Positions 55,941 to 64,000 of a DNA stretch of 64,000 nucleotides are shown here, piece after piece. This DNA is from Acinetobacter equi (GTDB lineage: Bacteria > Pseudomonadota > Gammaproteobacteria > Pseudomonadales > Moraxellaceae), in contig NZ_CP012808.1 in NCBI RefSeq assembly GCF_001307195.1, positions 2,790,001 to 2,854,000 on the forward strand, written 5' to 3'. The position numbers were made by a program, and so were the translations under genes. The notes beneath the pieces are model-generated. The model did not search any database, had not been told where the DNA came from, and saw nothing but the letters and a program-made list of their open reading frames with translations. Positions within the stretch are counted from its first letter, which is position 1; each line of letters begins with the position of its first letter.

Positions 55941-57233
55941 TTATTTTTTAGTAGTTTTTTCAGGAAGTTGAGGATCAAAAATCCTATCTTTAATATATAA
56001 CGCAGCAATCACACCACAAAGTAAATATGCAATTGCCATCATTAAAAAGCCTTTCCCTATAGATCCATCTTGTGCTGTGTAACCCACAATTAAAGGAGCC
56101 GTTGCAGCAAATAATCGGCCAATATTATAAGATCCACCGATCGCTGTTCCTCGAATATTCGTTGCAAAACTTTCTGTCATATAGGTTGCATTAATGCCAT
56201 ATGGAATTCCGTATAAGAAACCGAAAACCAATAAAAGCCATTGAATATTTTCTGGAGTGTTATAAAAAACAATAATAGGAATAAAAATAGCTGTGCCCAC
56301 TGTACCAAATACAAAAACAATACGACGCCCGATACAATCTGCAATTATTCCTGAAATAATTTTAGAACAAATCATAATCAAAAAAGTACCTATCATATAA
56401 ATTGACATATTTTGAAAAGGGATTCCCAATTCAATTTCAATATATGTAGGCAACCAAGTACTCATACCGTAGTAGCCGAATTGTAAAAAGATTGAAGCAA
56501 AAAACCACAAAATAAACATACGACGACTAATCGGATTTTCAAAAATATTTTTAAAAGAGTTTTTTAAAGATGGTGTAGGTATTGTTAATTGTTTTTTATC
56601 CTCATAAATTTTTTTGGTTTCAAGCCATGCTTTAGGTTCAGGCACAAAAAAGTGCATAATAATAGCAATAACTATAGGAATAATGGTAATTGAATATAAG
56701 ACCCGCCAACCATGCTCAGGTAAAATCCACCCTGCAAAACACGTTGCAACAACAGTCCCTAATGTCCAACCAGACATTAATGTTGCCAATACAGTCGTTC
56801 TATGACGCGTTGGAACATATTCTGCCATTAAAATATTACATGCAAGATATAATGCACCTAATCCAATAGCGGAAAGAAATCTGAGCCATTTAAATTGCTC
56901 AAAGCTATGAGTAAACCCAAGCCACGAAGTTAGTAAAGAAAACCAAACTATTGATAAAACAATTATTCTTACTCGACCAAATTGATCACATGCCCAGCCA
57001 CCTAAAAAACCACCTATCGCCATTCCCGCTAGGGTCCAACTTCCCAGTGAACCTGCTTGTGTATCCGTAATATTAAATTCTTGTTTTAAGCTCGTTAAAC
57101 TATAGGAAAGTAACGCAATATCTGCGCCATTAACCAATAATGCTAAAAAAGATAAAATAAATGCTAATACCCATACTTTTTTTTCAGATTTATCTTTAGT
57201 GACTAATAAACTCTTTTTTGTATTTATCGTCAT
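55941..57233 (-). CDS. MFS transporter, aromatic-acid/H+ symporter-like
   Basis: A 430-residue, 12-TM major facilitator. The loop 2-3 motif is GGFLGGWACDQFGRVRII, with the repeat in loop 8-9 as SGIIADCIGRRIVFV. TM1 contains an Asp (NGADIALLSYSL), as in the AAHS family that carries benzoate, protocatechuate or similar acids. It is separated by 670 bp from a divergent thioesterase gene. The substrate is unknown; proximity to the C5-dicarboxylate locus is suggestive only. Confidence 0.85.
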   Translation of the reverse strand: MTINTKKSLLVTKDKSEKKVWVLAFILSFLALLVNGADIALLSYSLTSLKQEFNITDTQAGSLGSWTLAGMAIGGFLGGWACDQFGRVRIIVLSIVWFSLLTSWLGFTHSFEQFKWLRFLSAIGLGALYLACNILMAEYVPTRHRTTVLATLMSGWTLGTVVATCFAGWILPEHGWRVLYSITIIPIVIAIIMHFFVPEPKAWLETKKIYEDKKQLTIPTPSLKNSFKNIFENPISRRMFILWFFASIFLQFGYYGMSTWLPTYIEIELGIPFQNMSIYMIGTFLIMICSKIISGIIADCIGRRIVFVFGTVGTAIFIPIIVFYNTPENIQWLLLVFGFLYGIPYGINATYMTESFATNIRGTAIGGSYNIGRLFAATAPLIVGYTAQDGSIGKGFLMMAIAYLLCGVIAALYIKDRIFDPQLPEKTTKK

Positions 57234-57903
57234 TATCTTACCTTCTTTCTAAGAGCACAACAGTGCGTCAAATGCAACTATTTTTTAGGTGCAATTAACT
57301 GTTCATGACATTTGAATAAAGGTCTGTTTTAGACTGTTAATATCAAATTTGTGTCACCTTAAATATGTTATATATCACCTTAATTTTCAATAGAATCATA
57401 ATTAATATTTAAAAAAAATTAACTATTGACAAACTTCTAGTTATTAATAATTGTTTAAAATTAAAAATCAGCTAAAGCTTACTAATAACATTTTATAGTG
57501 AATTCAATGATGCTATACCTATGTACACTCATCCATAAATTAAGGTACGAAAATCAAGAGCTTCTTTATAAATATTCACTGTCTCCCCTTATAGTTAACC
57601 AAATGCCTACTACACCAAACTTATTACTTTTTCGCCCATCATACTTCTAGCTAAGTGAAAATATCTAAAGTTTTATCTCAATTCTTTCATTGATTTATTC
57701 ACCACTAATGGTCAACCAAGCTATATCTTCCCACTGTACTTCCCATCGTATATTGATACGCAGCACACATCATACATCTCAGCAACTCACTATTTTTCTT
57801 CAAAGAATAAAGTACAGAAAGTAGTTTTAGAATACACAAAAACTATATTAATATTTAAGTTAATTATAGGATTTTATTTATCTTTTTAAAAAGGAAACAT
57901 TTT
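57234..57903. other. Intergenic region between the divergent MFS and thioesterase genes
   Basis: About 670 bp. The central part (57500-57800) is less AT-rich than the flanks. A 46-codon frame from 57510 (plus strand) and a short stop-flanked frame on the minus strand near 57720-57780 (containing WEVQWEDIAWLTISGE) might be gene remnants. Neither is recognised, so I annotate no gene. Confidence 0.4.
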
Positions 57904-58338
57904 ATGTCTAAGGATGAATACACAGGTATTGAATACCTTAATGCAATTAAAAATAATGAACTTCCACATGCACCTATGGCATCAACTATACCAATGCGAT
58001 TAATTGAAGTTTATGAAGGTTCTGTTGTATATGAGGTCAGCCCTAATGATCATCATTTAAACTTGCAAGGCGGTATCCATGGTGGATTTTGTGCCACAAT
58101 TTTAGACAGTATCACGGGTGGTGCTGCGCATACTATTATGGATAAAGGTGTTCAATTTGCGACAACTGACTTAAATATAAAAATGATACGCCCCATGCAA
58201 TCTGGAAAAAAGTATCGTGGAATCGGGCAACTCATAAATGCTGGTCGTACCTTAGTAGTAACTGAAGGTAAAATTGTTGATGAAAATCATAAAATTTATG
58301 CATATGGCACAGCAACACTCATGATTATTCGTCATTAA
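57904..58338 (+). CDS. PaaI-family hotdog thioesterase
   Basis: A 144-residue single hotdog domain. The conserved segment LQGGIHGGFCATILDSITGGAAHT has the HGG and catalytic Asp of the PaaI/YbgC-like thioesterases, and ATTDLNIKMIRPMQSGKKYRGIGQLINAGRTLVVTEGKIVD matches the family core. It hydrolyses an acyl- or aryl-CoA, substrate unknown. An AAAAGGA Shine-Dalgarno precedes the ATG. It is a single unit ended by a strong terminator. Confidence 0.88.
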   Translation: MSKDEYTGIEYLNAIKNNELPHAPMASTIPMRLIEVYEGSVVYEVSPNDHHLNLQGGIHGGFCATILDSITGGAAHTIMDKGVQFATTDLNIKMIRPMQSGKKYRGIGQLINAGRTLVVTEGKIVDENHKIYAYGTATLMIIRH

Positions 58339-58348
58339 TTTCCTATAA

Positions 58349-58374
58349 AAAAGCCTGATCAAAATCAGGCTTTT
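58349..58374 (+). terminator. Bidirectional terminator between the thioesterase and MHS carrier genes
   Basis: Eleven-bp perfect stem AAAAGCCTGAT / ATCAGGCTTTT with a CAAA loop; both strands have T tracts. Confidence 0.92.
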
Positions 58375-58380
58375 AAAATA

Positions 58381-59691
58381 TTAATCTTCCAAAATTTTGC
58401 TTGTTTTCTTCTGATCTTTCATTCGAAGGAAATAAATCAAGCAAATTCCCACCATCACTGTGACATAAATAAAGTAATAATTTTCATGACCAATACTCTT
58501 AAACTGTAATGCCATTAATTCAGATGTTCCACCAAAAATAGTGTTAGCAATTGCATAAGGCAGTGCAACACCTAACGCACGGATATGTGCAGGAAACATT
58601 TCAGATTTAATTACAGCACCAGTAGCCGTATAACCTGATAAGAAAATCATACCAAAGACAATTAAACCAAATGCAATATATGGATTAGTTGTTTGCGCAA
58701 TTAATGTGAAAATTGCATATGTAAATAATACACCACCTAAACCAAAGAAAATCATCACTGGTTTACGACCAATTTTGTCTGAAATTAAACCCACGATAGG
58801 CTGTAATAACATTAAAATAAATATCGATGCAGCGGAAATCATAGTTGCTGTTTCTTTGGTAAACCCAGAGGTATTCACCAAGAATTTTTGCATATATGTG
58901 GTATATGCATAGAAAGACAATGTACCACCAGCCGTTAAAAATACGACAGCTAACGCAGCTTTAGGATGATATTTGAATAATGATAATGCACTAGACTTCG
59001 GTACATTTGTTCTATCAACATTATTAAATGATTGGGTTTCAACCATGCCACGTCGAATTACAAATATAAGAAGTGCTAAAGCTGAACCAATAAAGAACGG
59101 AATACGCCATCCCCATTCATAAAGTTGTTGTTCTGTTAAAATATTTTGTAAAACAATAAGTGTAAAGAGCGCTAATAACTGTCCTGCTAGAATCGTCATA
59201 TATTGGAAACTAGAAAATAGACCACGTCTATTTTTACCAGCCATCTCACTTAAATATGTTGCACTTGCACCATATTCACCACCAACACTTAGACCTTGCA
59301 GTAGACGTGCAATAATTAAAATAATAGGTGCTAAAAGACCCACTTTATCGTAAGTTGGCGCACATGCAATTAATAGTGAACCTATGCACATTAATGTTAC
59401 AGAAAGAGTTAGTCCTGCCTTACGACCTTTACGATCAGCAAAAATACCCATGACCCAAGCACCAATTGGTCTCATTAAAAAACCGACAGCAAAAACTGCT
59501 GCTGCTTGTAACAACTCTACCGTTTGATTTCCTGCTGGAAAAAATGAACGTGCAAAATATAAAGTAAACATACTATAAGCAAACCAATCATACCATTCGA
59601 CCAAGTTACCTGCCGAACCACCAATAATTGATTTAATACGCGTTTTCTTATCTGGTCTGCCCGTTTGATGTCCTATAGTATTTTCATTCAT
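58381..59691 (-). CDS. MHS-family MFS carrier for a dicarboxylate or similar acid
   Basis: A 436-residue, 12-TM member of the metabolite:H+ symporter group (KgtP/ShiA/ProP-like). The group signature is present: SAGNLVEWYDWFAYSMFTLYFARSFFP in TM1, MRPIGAWVMGIFADRKGRKAGL in loop 2-3, and RLLQGLSVGGEYGASATYLSE in TM4. It lies upstream of the LysR gene that faces the acyl-CoA dehydrogenase operon, and in this family the nearest catabolic operon usually gives the substrate. I infer import of itaconate or another C4-C6 dicarboxylate. Confidence 0.88.
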   Translation of the reverse strand: MNENTIGHQTGRPDKKTRIKSIIGGSAGNLVEWYDWFAYSMFTLYFARSFFPAGNQTVELLQAAAVFAVGFLMRPIGAWVMGIFADRKGRKAGLTLSVTLMCIGSLLIACAPTYDKVGLLAPIILIIARLLQGLSVGGEYGASATYLSEMAGKNRRGLFSSFQYMTILAGQLLALFTLIVLQNILTEQQLYEWGWRIPFFIGSALALLIFVIRRGMVETQSFNNVDRTNVPKSSALSLFKYHPKAALAVVFLTAGGTLSFYAYTTYMQKFLVNTSGFTKETATMISAASIFILMLLQPIVGLISDKIGRKPVMIFFGLGGVLFTYAIFTLIAQTTNPYIAFGLIVFGMIFLSGYTATGAVIKSEMFPAHIRALGVALPYAIANTIFGGTSELMALQFKSIGHENYYFIYVTVMVGICLIYFLRMKDQKKTSKILED

Positions 59692-59992
59692 TAGGCTTCT
59701 CCTTAGCCAGAGTATTAGAATAAAATTTCTTTAATACTCAATATTATTTAATCGATACTAATTTGAGATATATCTATCAGATTTTTTATTAAAAACAATT
59801 AAACCAGATATACACAAAGCCTAAAAACACATCAAACAAAAAATAAAACTCTTATATTTCAAAATACTAAATAAATATGTTAAATTATTTTTTTCAATCA
59901 CTTTTAATGATGGAATCAATAATATATTCACATCAAAAGCCAATTATTTTAAAATTTTGTTAATTTATACACAAAATTATACTAGATTATTC
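59692..59992. other. Promoter region of the MHS carrier gene
   Basis: About 300 bp of AT-rich sequence between the LysR gene and the MHS carrier, both on the minus strand. No coding frame or terminator is recognised. Confidence 0.45.
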
Positions 59993-60925
59993 CTATTTCC
60001 CAATCCATTCACTACCTGACCAAGCTTTAACCTCTACAGCAACCCTTGAGCAATGTAAAATTTCAAGAGCAATTGTATGTACAAGCTTAGAAATATGCCG
60101 TGTATTTGGTAAAGCTAATGCAATATCTCGATAGAACGAATCATTATTAATTGGCGCCATTTTAAATTTTTTTTGCTGTAAATCATTTTTCATTGAGACC
60201 AAAGGTAAAATGGTATAACCAAATCCTTCCTTTACGAGTTGTTTTTGCACTTGAATATCATTAATTTCAGCACATATATTTAAGTCACAGTTTTCACTAT
60301 TAAAACCTTGTTCAATAATCGATCTTAATCGGTGCGGTGCATACGGTAAAATTAAAGGAAATTCTGAAATCTCTTTAATACTCAAAGGACAATTGTAATT
60401 AAGATCAGAATTATAAGGCCCAATAATCCATAATCGTTCACGTACAATCGGTTGTATATCAATAAATTTTGATGAGTCCGTCCCATAAATGAGTGCAAGA
60501 TCAATATCGCCCTTTTCCAACCATTCAGTTAAATGTCCTGAATAACCAACAGAAACTTTTAAATTAACATCTGGATATTTCTTTTTAATCACCCTCATCA
60601 GTGAAACAGAAAGAAGTTCGCTTAAACTCGCCAAAATACCAACATTAATTGTGCCCTGTAAAGTTCCATTAGATGTTGTTAATTCAACTTTTGCAGCCTC
60701 AATTTCTTTTAATGCACGTCTTGCATATACTTCTAAAATTTTGCCTTCATCTGTTAAATGCATTCCATGACGACCACGCTCAAAAAGTACTACGCCAAGT
60801 TCATCTTCTAGTAAATGAATCTGACGTGAAACTGCTGGCTGTACAATGTTAAGTAATGCAGCTGCTTTTGTAATATTTTTAGTTTCGGAAATTGTAATAA
60901 AAGATCTTAATTGTTTAATGTCCAT
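59993..60925 (-). CDS. LysR-family regulator of the acyl-CoA dehydrogenase operon
   Basis: A 310-residue LTTR. The HTH is LRSFITISETKNITKAAALLNIVQPAVSRQIHLLEDELG. The effector domain starts near residue 90 (GTINVGILASLSELLSVSL). It is divergent from the acyl-CoA dehydrogenase gene across 113 bp, the usual arrangement for an activator of the adjacent operon. P. aeruginosa has a LysR gene (PA0877) next to its itaconate cluster, from memory of that locus. Confidence 0.9.
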   Translation of the reverse strand: MDIKQLRSFITISETKNITKAAALLNIVQPAVSRQIHLLEDELGVVLFERGRHGMHLTDEGKILEVYARRALKEIEAAKVELTTSNGTLQGTINVGILASLSELLSVSLMRVIKKKYPDVNLKVSVGYSGHLTEWLEKGDIDLALIYGTDSSKFIDIQPIVRERLWIIGPYNSDLNYNCPLSIKEISEFPLILPYAPHRLRSIIEQGFNSENCDLNICAEINDIQVQKQLVKEGFGYTILPLVSMKNDLQQKKFKMAPINNDSFYRDIALALPNTRHISKLVHTIALEILHCSRVAVEVKAWSGSEWIGK

Positions 60926-61038
60926 TTCAATCTACTTTTAGCATACTTTAGATCATTTTATTCTATTTTATTCTTTAATCAATAACATTATATGATGAAT
61001 TAATTTTAAAAATTACAGCCTGATAAGGAAATCATCAC

Positions 61039-62199
61039 ATGAAATCTACAATTAATAACTATCCTGAAATACGTGAAGCTGTACGTGCATTATGTGCAGA
61101 GTTTTCAAATGAATACCATCGTAAAATTGATGAAGAACGTGGCTATCCAGAAGAATTTGTTAATGCTTTAACTGAAGCGGGTTGGTTAGCTGCAATGATT
61201 CCAGAAGAATATGGTGGCTCAGGTTTAGGCCTAACTGAAGCTTCTATTATTATGGAAGAAATTAACCGTAGCGGTGGTAATGCTGGTGCATGCCACGGTC
61301 AAATGTACAATATGGGTACTTTGCTTCGTCACGGTTCAAAAGCACAAAAAGAATTATATTTGCCGAAAATTGCAACAGGTGAATGGCGCTTACAATCTAT
61401 GGGCGTTACTGAACCAACAACTGGAACAGATACTACAAAAATTAAGACTACAGCCGTTAAAAAAGGCGATCGTTATGTTGTTAATGGACAAAAAGTTTGG
61501 ATTTCTCGCGTACAACATAGTGACTGGATGATTCTACTTGCACGTACAACACCACTTGCTGAAGTCACAAAGAAATCTGAAGGTATGTCTATTTTTATGG
61601 TCGACCTTCGTGAAGCTGAAAAAAATGGCATGATCGTACGCCCAATTCCAAATATGGTGAACCATGAAACCAATGAACTTTTCTTTGATAATTTAGAAAT
61701 TCCTGAAGAAAACTTAATTGGTGAAGAAGGTAAAGGCTTTAAATACATTTTAGATGGCTTAAATGCTGAGCGTACGCTCATTGCTGCTGAATGTATTGGT
61801 GATGGCTATTGGTTTATGGATCGTGCGACTGAGTATGTTAAAGATCGTGTTGTTTTCGGACGACCAATTGGACAAAACCAAGGCGTACAATTTCCTCTAG
61901 CTGAGAACTTTATTGAAATTGAAGCTGCAAACCTGATGCGTTTCCGTGCATGTGAAATGTTTGATCGTGGTGAAAAATGTGGTGCTGAAGCCAATATGGC
62001 GAAATATTTAGCAGCTAAATCAAGCTGGGAAGCAGCTAACAACTGTCTACAATTCCATGGCGGTTTTGGTTTTGCCAATGAATATGATATTGAACGTAAA
62101 TTCCGTGAAACACGCTTATATCAAGTAGCCCCTATTTCAACAAACTTAATTTATAGCTTTGTTGCTGAACACTTACTTGGTTTACCTCGTTCATTCTAA
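61039..62199 (+). CDS. Acyl-CoA dehydrogenase with IVD-type catalytic Glu
   Basis: A 386-residue acyl-CoA dehydrogenase. It has the N-terminal helical domain, the beta domain with MGVTEPTTGTDTTKIKTTA and VWISRVQHSDWMI, and the C-terminal helical domain with FGRPIGQNQGVQF and LQFHGGFGFANEYDIERKFRETRLYQVAP. At the usual MCAD-type Glu position (YEGT) the protein reads YQVA, so the classical base is missing. A Glu precedes Arg in GLNAERTLIA (residue 244), the position of the base in isovaleryl-CoA dehydrogenase. A branched C5 acyl-CoA is therefore likely. It is the first gene of the four-gene operon. Confidence 0.92.
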   Translation: MKSTINNYPEIREAVRALCAEFSNEYHRKIDEERGYPEEFVNALTEAGWLAAMIPEEYGGSGLGLTEASIIMEEINRSGGNAGACHGQMYNMGTLLRHGSKAQKELYLPKIATGEWRLQSMGVTEPTTGTDTTKIKTTAVKKGDRYVVNGQKVWISRVQHSDWMILLARTTPLAEVTKKSEGMSIFMVDLREAEKNGMIVRPIPNMVNHETNELFFDNLEIPEENLIGEEGKGFKYILDGLNAERTLIAAECIGDGYWFMDRATEYVKDRVVFGRPIGQNQGVQFPLAENFIEIEAANLMRFRACEMFDRGEKCGAEANMAKYLAAKSSWEAANNCLQFHGGFGFANEYDIERKFRETRLYQVAPISTNLIYSFVAEHLLGLPRSF

Positions 62200-62214
62200 T
62201 TCAAAGGTTGAAGT

Positions 62215-63024
62215 ATGGATCATTTAAATAAGCCTCACCACTCTTATCTATTTGTCCCTGCAAACCGTATTGAGCGCTTTGAAAAAGCACTCAATACGGC
62301 AGCCAATGCAGTCATTATAGATTTAGAAGATGCTGTTCCTGTTCATTTAAAAGTACAAGCACGTGAAGAATTAAAGCAATGGTTGATTAATCATCCTGAA
62401 CATCAAGTGATGATTCGCATTAATTCAAAACAAACTGAATGGTTTAATGACGATATTGCATTGGCTCAGATTGAAAATGTGTCAGCAATTGTATTGCCTA
62501 AAACTGAAACTGCAGATGACATTTCAACATTACAACAAGTACGCAATATAGCGGTTTATCCCCTTGTGGAAACGCCACTTGGATTTGCCAATATTAGAGA
62601 AATTGCTCGTGCAAAAAACGTTCAAGCACTGATGTTTGGTTCAATTGATTTTCAACTTGAAATGGAAATGCAAGGTGGTTATTACGAGTTATTAAGTTTC
62701 CGTAATGAGTTTGTACTTGCCTCTAAACTAGCCAACATTCAGCCACCTGTTGATGGTGTTACTGTTGATTTTAAAGATGAAGCATTAGTTACGCTCGAAA
62801 CACAACAAGCAAAAAATTTAGGCTTCGCAGGAAAATTATGTATTCACCCTGCTCAGGTCGATATTGTCAATCAAGTCTTTCAACCGAGTCAGGCTGAAAT
62901 TGAATGGGCTACACAAGTCTTAGCTGCTGTTGAACAAGCGCAAGGACAAGCCGTTAGCTTAAATGGAAAAATGATTGATTTACCTGTTATTTCCCAAGCA
63001 AAAAAAATCTTAGCTTCTGCTTAA
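62215..63024 (+). CDS. CitE-like CoA-ester lyase (candidate citramalyl-CoA lyase)
   Basis: A 269-residue HpcH/HpaI-CitE TIM-barrel protein. Family blocks are SYLFVPANRIERFEKAL, VIIDLEDAVP (metal-binding Glu/Asp), VMIRINSKQTEWF, VLPKTET, VYPLVETPLGF, LMFGSIDFQLEM and KLCIHPAQVD. Relatives cleave citramalyl-CoA, malyl-CoA or citryl-CoA. With a FAS1-type dehydratase and CaiB next to it, (S)-citramalyl-CoA cleavage to acetyl-CoA and pyruvate is the best reading. It follows the dehydrogenase gene by 15 bp. Confidence 0.85.
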   Translation: MDHLNKPHHSYLFVPANRIERFEKALNTAANAVIIDLEDAVPVHLKVQAREELKQWLINHPEHQVMIRINSKQTEWFNDDIALAQIENVSAIVLPKTETADDISTLQQVRNIAVYPLVETPLGFANIREIARAKNVQALMFGSIDFQLEMEMQGGYYELLSFRNEFVLASKLANIQPPVDGVTVDFKDEALVTLETQQAKNLGFAGKLCIHPAQVDIVNQVFQPSQAEIEWATQVLAAVEQAQGQAVSLNGKMIDLPVISQAKKILASA

Positions 63025-63078
63025 AATTTTGACTTGTTATTTAACTACAGTGAAGTAATTAAAAGATAAGGAATGAAA

Positions 63079-63924
63079 ATGAATAACTTTGATAGCTGGA
63101 TTGGAAAAAAAGAAATCCAAAATGATGTAAGTGACTTACGTCCTTTAAGTTTAATGCAAGCATTATTAAATCAAGAAAATAAATTATTAGACCACGTTCC
63201 TCATTTATATCATTGGTTATACTTTGTACCTGTTGTTGATACAGATCAACTTGCTATAGATGGTCATCCACATAAAGGAAGTTTTCTTCCCCCTATTCCA
63301 TTTCCAAAACGTATGTGGGCTGGCGGACGTTTAGAATTTATTGCTCCTATTGCTGTTAACCAGCCACTACGTCGTGAATCTGAAATACTCAATGTCAGTT
63401 TTAAGCAAGGTAAAGTAGGCGATCTTTATTTTGTTACGGTTAAACATAGCATTTATTCAAATGACGAACTTTGTATTATTGAAGAGCAAGATATTGTTTA
63501 TAAAGCTGAACAAGCAAAAACAGTTGCAGATTCTGCAATATTAGAAAAGTCTGTAACTGAGCTTCGTCCAGCAACTTACCGTGTACCATTCAAAGCCAAT
63601 ACGCCATGCTTATTTAGATATTCAGCACTTACATTTAATAGTCATAAAATTCATTATGACCGTGAATATAGCATGACATATGAAAACTATCCTGGCTTAG
63701 TTGTTCATGGTCCTTTGCTTGCAACACTGCTAATTCATACATTTAAGCAAAATTATCCAAATAAAAAGATTCAAAAATTTAACTTCCGTGCGGTGAAACC
63801 TGTTTTTGATTTTAATGAAATCAATATTTGTGGTGATATTCAAAATTCACCAAGTGAATTGTGGATTGAACATAGCAATGGCGATGTTGCAATGAAAGCA
63901 ACAATTGAATTTCAAGGAGAATAA
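63079..63924 (+). CDS. FAS1-type/HTD2-like dehydratase (candidate itaconyl/mesaconyl-CoA hydratase)
   Basis: A 281-residue MaoC-related double-hotdog protein of the HTD2/mesaconyl-C4-CoA hydratase group. The N-terminal half includes LDHVPHLYHWLYFVP, then LPPIPFPKRMWAGGRLEF, and the C-terminal half includes FRYSALTFNSHKIHYDREYSMTYENYPGLVVHGPLLATLL with the hydratase 2-type His and Asp positions. The ATG at 63079 is preferred: AAGGA lies 6 nt before it, whereas the ATG at 63073 abuts the Shine-Dalgarno. It is inferred to hydrate itaconyl- or mesaconyl-CoA to citramalyl-CoA. Confidence 0.88.
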   Translation: MNNFDSWIGKKEIQNDVSDLRPLSLMQALLNQENKLLDHVPHLYHWLYFVPVVDTDQLAIDGHPHKGSFLPPIPFPKRMWAGGRLEFIAPIAVNQPLRRESEILNVSFKQGKVGDLYFVTVKHSIYSNDELCIIEEQDIVYKAEQAKTVADSAILEKSVTELRPATYRVPFKANTPCLFRYSALTFNSHKIHYDREYSMTYENYPGLVVHGPLLATLLIHTFKQNYPNKKIQKFNFRAVKPVFDFNEINICGDIQNSPSELWIEHSNGDVAMKATIEFQGE

Positions 63925-63926
63925 TC

Positions 63927-64000
63927 ATGCGTCCTTTAGATGGAATTACAGTGATTACCTTAGAACATGCAATTGCTGCTCCTTTTTGTACACGTCAACT
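63927..64000 (+). CDS. CaiB/BaiF-type CoA-transferase (partial, runs off right edge)
   Basis: Only 24 codons are visible: MRPLDGITVITLEHAIAAPF, then CTRQ and L. This matches the N terminus of class III CoA-transferases (family: KPLxGIRVLDLxxxxAGPxxxxxL). An AGGAGA Shine-Dalgarno lies 8 nt before the ATG, which falls 2 bp after the hydratase stop codon, so it is in the same operon. It is likely to activate the substrate acid with succinyl-CoA. Confidence 0.85.
   Translation, partial: MRPLDGITVITLEHAIAAPFCTRQ

Noticed and set aside
57510..57650. A 46-codon frame on the plus strand.
   Set aside because: No Shine-Dalgarno, no recognisable motif and composition like non-coding DNA; mentioned only as part of the spacer.

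Overview
The window is a typical stretch of an Acinetobacter-like gammaproteobacterial chromosome (Moraxellaceae). The grounds are low GC with very AT-rich intergenic DNA, a pyrB gene followed by a defective dihydroorotase homologue (pyrC'), a long (485-aa) glyceraldehyde-3-phosphate dehydrogenase, maeB next to cca, and many small lipoproteins. The species assignment is an inference from gene content. I see no rRNA, tRNA, CRISPR array, prophage or intact insertion sequence. Both ends cut genes: pyrC' on the left and a CaiB/BaiF CoA-transferase on the right.

Layout. 1-8.5 kb: pyrimidine synthesis (pyrB-pyrC'), rluE, a secreted 5-hydroxyisourate hydrolase (uraH), an epmA/pdxB pair, a lipoprotein, and a tRNA hydroxylase (trhP) paired with a YfhL-type ferredoxin. 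8.5-14.9 kb: a pyrimidine-ring catabolism (Rut) locus, rutA-B-C-F-G plus a beta-hydroxyacid dehydrogenase apparently standing in for rutE, with rutD transcribed separately upstream. 15-18 kb: a Fur-box-preceded iron operon (DUF3649, PepSY-TM, DUF3325) and a Sel1-repeat protein. 18-27.4 kb: a co-oriented 5-oxoproline locus. It holds a lipoprotein with a pyroglutamyl-peptidase-like fold, a LysR regulator, an NRAMP-related transporter, pxpA, a D-glutamate-cyclase-family protein, a pxpB-pxpC fusion, and a biotin carboxylase-BCCP protein. 27.8-30.3 kb: a C39-like protein and a divergent SDR/LysR pair. 30.3-33.6 kb: methyl-cycle genes, with an SAH riboswitch, ahcY, metF and then rsmE. 33.8-40.4 kb: an EAL phosphodiesterase with a degenerate GGDEF domain, maeB and cca. 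40.5-44 kb: a 40-aa lipoprotein, then a copper ATPase divergent from a CueR-like regulator. 44-52.8 kb: housekeeping genes (gap, rarD, blc, uvrB, aspC, a GFA protein) and a macro-like protein. 53-55.7 kb: poorly characterised accessory genes and an orphan terminator. 55.9-64 kb: two MFS carriers, a thioesterase, and a LysR regulator divergent from an acyl-CoA dehydrogenase / CitE-like lyase / FAS1-type dehydratase / CaiB operon. That operon fits itaconate or another C5-dicarboxylate.

The most system-like segment is the 5-oxoproline locus. A surface protein of pyroglutamyl-peptidase fold (with Ser where the family has its Cys nucleophile), a carrier, and split parts that together equal a urea-carboxylase-type enzyme lie in one orientation. 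This suggests uptake and ATP-driven opening of pyroglutamate, of a related lactam, or of D-glutamate-derived oxoproline. The itaconate-like operon and the unusual Rut gene set are the next most interesting. Several genes show informative residue changes: loss of zinc ligands in PyrC', a degenerate GGDEF site, relocation of the catalytic Glu in the acyl-CoA dehydrogenase, and YRGN instead of YRGS in UraH.
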